Source of the DNA: Alphaproteobacteria bacterium
Lineage (GTDB): Bacteria; Pseudomonadota; Alphaproteobacteria; UBA8366
Assembly (NCBI GenBank): GCA_030743445.1
Contig: JASLSL010000118.1
Span: forward strand, 1-6,020
Reading direction: 5' to 3'
DNA: 6,020 nt
Shown here: positions 5,422 to 6,020 of the stretch, in pieces
Layout of the letters: each line of letters opens with the position of its first letter
Numbering within the stretch: position 1 is the first letter of the stretch
Position numbers and translations under genes: made by a program
The notes under the pieces: model-generated
Database searches by the model: none
Told to the model about the DNA's origin: nothing
The model's input: only the letters and a program-made list of their open reading frames with translations

Positions 5422-5447
5422 TATCGAGGGTGTTCGATAATATATCG
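5422..5447. promoter_or_regulatory. Dyads and -10-like sequence just before the 145-residue gene
   Basis: TATCGA (5422-5427) pairs with TCGATA (5434-5439), and CGATA-ATA-TATCG (5435-5447) forms an overlapping dyad. TAATAT (5438-5443) could be a -10, but its -35 partner TTTTTC (5415-5420, 17 bp away) is poor. Transcription from it would begin about at the ATG at 5450, consistent with the lack of a spaced Shine-Dalgarno there. Confidence 0.25.
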
Positions 5448-5449
5448 GG

Positions 5450-5887
5450 ATGCCGCCGACCGACGGAAAAATTGAAAAGTTCAAAGCCGGGCTGAAAACG
5501 CTCGACGAAAGGCTGATCAGGGTAAACGCCTTGACGGGTGTTTACCGTCAACCTTGGGAACAAGCTTTAGTCACAGAAGATTTAAAACAGCGGGCGTATT
5601 CTAATCTCTCGACAGGTTCCACAACACAATTCGAGCCGGTTGAATTTCTCGATGAAGATAAGGTGCCCAAGTCTGAAAAGGCGTCCAAGCTTAAAGAGAA
5701 CCGGAAAACGGCCAAGGATCGGGAAATCAGCCGGAAGGGAAGCGTGGCTCAAATATTGTCCAATAAGGCTGCCTGGACTGGGGTTGTGATTGCGGCCCTT
5801 GGTTTAGTCGGTTGGAAATTCGGGTGGTTCGCGGCGGGGTTCGATTGGTTGTTTACGAAAATCGTTGACCTGATTCGCGATGGATAG
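5450..5887 (+). CDS. Unrecognised 145-residue protein with C-terminal membrane segment
   Basis: I do not recognise the family. Residues 1-65 are soluble-looking (KIEKFKAGLKTLDERL, then VYRQPWEQALVTEDLKQRAY). Residues 66-100 are highly charged and probably an extended or coiled linker (KSEKASKLKENRKTAKDREI). Residues about 107-130 (AAWTGVVIAALGLVGWKFGW) form one likely transmembrane helix, followed by an amphipathic tail FDWLFTKIVDLIRDG. That suggests a tail-anchored or C-terminally inserted membrane protein with a cytoplasmic N-terminus. Codon use is much richer in AAA, GAA, ATT and AAG than in the genes to the left, pointing to horizontal origin. ATG 5450 is the first start after an in-frame TAA at 5438; no spaced Shine-Dalgarno is visible, so an internal start cannot be excluded. 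An overlapping gene appears to begin at 5880, so it may belong to a two-gene accessory unit. Confidence 0.65.
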   Translation: MPPTDGKIEKFKAGLKTLDERLIRVNALTGVYRQPWEQALVTEDLKQRAYSNLSTGSTTQFEPVEFLDEDKVPKSEKASKLKENRKTAKDREISRKGSVAQILSNKAAWTGVVIAALGLVGWKFGWFAAGFDWLFTKIVDLIRDG

Positions 5888-6020
5888 CGCCAAAAGAGGA
5901 CCCCCCGGGCGCGAACAGCGTACTCGGGCACATTAGAACGGCTACACAGAGAGCGGGAGCGCAAAACGCCTGAAGGGCTAGACGAATTTATTTCGGAACT
6001 CCCATTCAACTCCCTCGAAT
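5880..6020 (+). CDS. Start of an overlapping downstream gene, apparent -1 frameshift at a C6 run (partial)
   Basis: An ATG at 5880 overlaps the end of the previous gene as ATGGATAG. Its frame reads MDSAKRGPPGREQRTRAH and stops at TAG 5934-5936. The frame one base back stays open from 5888 to the window end and looks protein-like: TAYSGT, LERLHRERERKTPEGLDEF, ISELPFNSLE. It contains no ATG, GTG or TTG of its own. The two halves join if a -1 shift occurs at CCCCCC (5901-5906), giving MDSAKRGP then PRARTAYSGTLERL. Explanations are programmed slippage on the C run, a phase-variable or mutated gene, or one missing C in the assembly. Alternatively, since the open frame is the same as that of the preceding gene, it could be that gene's continuation beyond its TAG. 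Function unknown; the gene continues past the right edge. Confidence 0.4.

Larger units (their letters stand above)
5018..5449. other. Intergenic region without an intact gene, transition to lower-GC DNA
   Basis: This 432-bp stretch separates the conserved rluB-rsmD pair from the lower-GC end. From left to right it holds an inverted-repeat-bounded segment (to about 5123), two REP-like hairpin units (5124-5199), a weak dyad AAATTG/CAATTT (5213-5218 and 5230-5235) and a decayed receiver-domain tail on the minus strand (5267-5419). The open frame 5162-5440 on the plus strand would start inside the repeat units and shows no family resemblance, so I leave it out. Confidence 0.6.

Noticed and set aside
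5162..5440. Plus-strand 92-residue open frame
   Set aside because: It starts within the REP-like hairpins, lies opposite the receiver-domain remnant, and shows no recognisable protein features.
5749..6009. Minus-strand 86-residue open frame opposite the right-end genes
   Set aside because: Its composition is that of an antisense shadow of the 145-residue gene; no domain or hydrophobic pattern is visible.

Overview
The window is mostly a compact, very GC-rich stretch of bacterial housekeeping genes (about 70% GC by eye), followed by a right-hand end of clearly lower GC. Gene content, protein style and order (xseA and purD divergent; tadA divergent from an rluB-rsmD pair) suggest an alphaproteobacterium, possibly of the Rhodospirillales. 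That placement is inference from gene order and protein character, not from a database match.

Layout. (1) 1-836, minus strand: the first 278 codons of xseA (exonuclease VII large subunit), running off the left edge. (2) 837-896: a 60-bp divergent promoter region with a good sigma70-like promoter for xseA, whose transcript would be almost leaderless. (3) 897-2177, plus: complete purD. (4) 2174-2635, minus: tadA, convergent with purD and sharing 4 bp at the stop codons. (5) 2683-3345, minus: an unrecognised multi-pass membrane protein, probably co-transcribed with tadA and lying between tadA and rluB. (6) 3346-3687: an intergenic region with an AT-rich control segment (two near-identical TGTATNTACA palindromes, one over the -10 of a strong minus-strand promoter) and a GC-rich rluB leader with a 24-bp tandem repeat. 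(7) 3688-4449 and 4430-5017, plus: rluB and rsmD, overlapping by 20 bp. (8) 5018-5449: no intact gene. It holds an inverted-repeat-bounded segment, two REP-like hairpin units built on TGTCCGCT, and on the minus strand what looks like the decayed C-terminus of a response-regulator receiver domain. (9) 5450-5887, plus: a lower-GC gene for an unrecognised 145-residue protein with a C-terminal membrane segment. (10) 5880-6020, plus: the start of an overlapping downstream gene that reads well only if a -1 shift occurs at a C6 run.

How the genes relate. purD acts in purine synthesis and xseA in DNA repair. tadA (tRNA wobble adenosine deamination), rluB (23S rRNA pseudouridylation) and rsmD (16S rRNA guanine methylation) form a translation-RNA modification cluster. 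From about 5,270 onwards the receiver-domain remnant, REP-like hairpins, compositional drop and orphan small membrane protein look like the edge of an accessory insertion beside the conserved cluster. The most interesting unexplained items are that membrane protein with its overlapping partner, the receiver remnant, and the paired palindromes upstream of the other membrane gene. I do not recognise a complete new system here; if one exists it continues past the right edge.
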